This document shows, in pieces, positions 5,067-5,699 of a stretch of 5,699 nt of DNA. The translations under genes were made by a program, and so were the position numbers. The notes beneath the pieces are model-generated. The model worked only from the letters and a program-made list of their open reading frames with translations, had not been told where the DNA came from and made no database searches. Source of the stretch: Alphaproteobacteria bacterium (lineage in GTDB: Bacteria; Pseudomonadota; Alphaproteobacteria; Micropepsales; Micropepsaceae); NCBI GenBank assembly GCA_015654715.1, contig JAATGK010000216.1, positions 1-5,699 of the forward strand, given 5' to 3'. How positions within the stretch are numbered: position 1 is the first letter of the stretch; the number at the start of each line of letters is the position of its first letter.

Positions 5067-5699
5067 AGTTGAAGCCGACGGCTGCGGGGTTTCTTCCGGT
5101 TCGCGGACGCGGTCGACGGATTCCACCGCTTCGTTGACGCGCAAGGCGCCGACGATGTTTTGCAGGTGCACCACGTCGCGCACCACGACGTCGACCTGGA
5201 AGTCGAAATACAGCGGATTGCGGGCCAGCGTCTTCATGTTGAAAATATTGCCGCCGGCGTTGCCGATGGCGGTCATCGCGGCGCCAAGCGAACCGGCGGC
5301 ATTCTTCACCCGCACTTTGAGGCGCGCCACCGACGGACCCATCTCGGCCGCATGGGTGCCCCAACCAACATCGAGCCATTCGATTTCGGGATTGGTTTGC
5401 GCCTGTTCCAGTTCGGCGCAGTCGATGGTGTGGATCACGGCGCCCTCGCCCGGCACCATCAAGCCGACGATGCGATCGCCCGGCAGCGGATGACAGCAGG
5501 TGCCGAGGTGATAACCAACGCCGCCGGTCAGACCCTTGATCGAGATTCTCCGGCCTTCCACCGGCTGGTCCACCAGCGCGCGCTTGCGGCGTTCCGGGTC
5601 GGTCTTCAGTTCGGGATAGACCGCTTCCAGCACTTCGCGGCCGCGCAAAGCCCCGCCGCCGACCTGGGCGAAGACGTCTTCCGTCTTGGACATGCCGAG
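5064..5699 (-). CDS. rel: Bifunctional (p)ppGpp synthetase/hydrolase, C-terminal part (gene truncated by window edge)
   Basis: Rel/SpoT proteins make and degrade the alarmone (p)ppGpp; the C-terminal half senses the ribosome and other inputs. Only the last 211 codons are visible, with no start, since the frame runs off at 5699; the Met codon at 5693 is internal. The fragment opens with the end of the helical linker (DVFAQVGGGALRG). Next is the conserved-cysteine/RIS region with GTCCHPLPGDRIVGL (the CysCys pair at fragment residues 68-69, a third Cys at 94). An ACT domain follows (about 125-199) with LKVRVKNAAGSLGAAMTAIG and GGNIFNMKTLAR. A short Pro/Glu/Ser tail ends at TAA inside the repeat. 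Alphaproteobacteria usually carry one such bifunctional enzyme, so it could equally be annotated relA, spoT or rsh. The catalytic domains are outside the window, so activity cannot be judged. Confidence 0.93.
   Translation of the reverse strand, partial: LGMSKTEDVFAQVGGGALRGREVLEAVYPELKTDPERRKRALVDQPVEGRRISIKGLTGGVGYHLGTCCHPLPGDRIVGLMVPGEGAVIHTIDCAELEQAQTNPEIEWLDVGWGTHAAEMGPSVARLKVRVKNAAGSLGAAMTAIGNAGGNIFNMKTLARNPLYFDFQVDVVVRDVVHLQNIVGALRVNEAVESVDRVREPEETPQPSAST

Noticed and set aside
5002..5379. Minus-strand 125-codon frame ending in the repeat
   Set aside because: It is an out-of-frame shadow of the Rel ACT domain and has no motif of its own.

Overview
The window looks like a stretch of an alphaproteobacterial chromosome. 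It is GC-rich, and every convincing gene lies on the minus strand, so transcription runs from high to low coordinates. The gene order is rel/spoT (3' end only), a small exported protein of unknown function, pdxJ, acpS, lepB, rnc, era, recO. An acpS-lepB-rnc-era-recO core downstream of a rel-type gene is a familiar alphaproteobacterial arrangement, and the protein sequences fit that class. I cannot name a genus.

Layout in transcription order: 5699-5064 holds the C-terminal regulatory part of a bifunctional (p)ppGpp synthetase/hydrolase. 5066-5002 is a 65-bp structured repeat. 5005-4577 encodes a 142-residue secreted or periplasmic protein of unknown function, lower in GC than its neighbours. 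4544-3804 is pdxJ, 3807-3403 acpS, 3343-2480 lepB, 2562-1819 rnc, 1822-905 era and 886-146 recO. The junctions are tight: GTGA overlap for pdxJ/acpS, ATGA overlap for rnc/era, an 83-base overlap for lepB/rnc, and 18 bases between era and recO. This suggests one polycistronic unit. A second copy of the 65-bp repeat lies just after recO (140-76), followed by an inverted fragment of it and a terminator-like hairpin at the window edge. No stretch over 300 bases lacks a gene.

The known genes cover housekeeping functions: stringent response (Rel), pyridoxal phosphate synthesis (PdxJ), acyl carrier protein activation (AcpS), signal-peptide removal (LepB), double-stranded RNA processing (RNase III), 30S ribosome maturation (Era) and recombinational repair (RecO).

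The less ordinary content is in three places. First, the 65-bp repeat sits directly after the stop of rel and of recO, bracketing the unit. At the rel end it appears to supply the rel stop codon and the Shine-Dalgarno and GTG start of the unknown gene, with a possible fold that would hide that Shine-Dalgarno. Second, RNase III has Gly where the family normally has a metal-binding Asp. Third, the start of rnc is read out of frame from the conserved tail of lepB. I see no CRISPR array, tRNA, rRNA, transposase or integrase.
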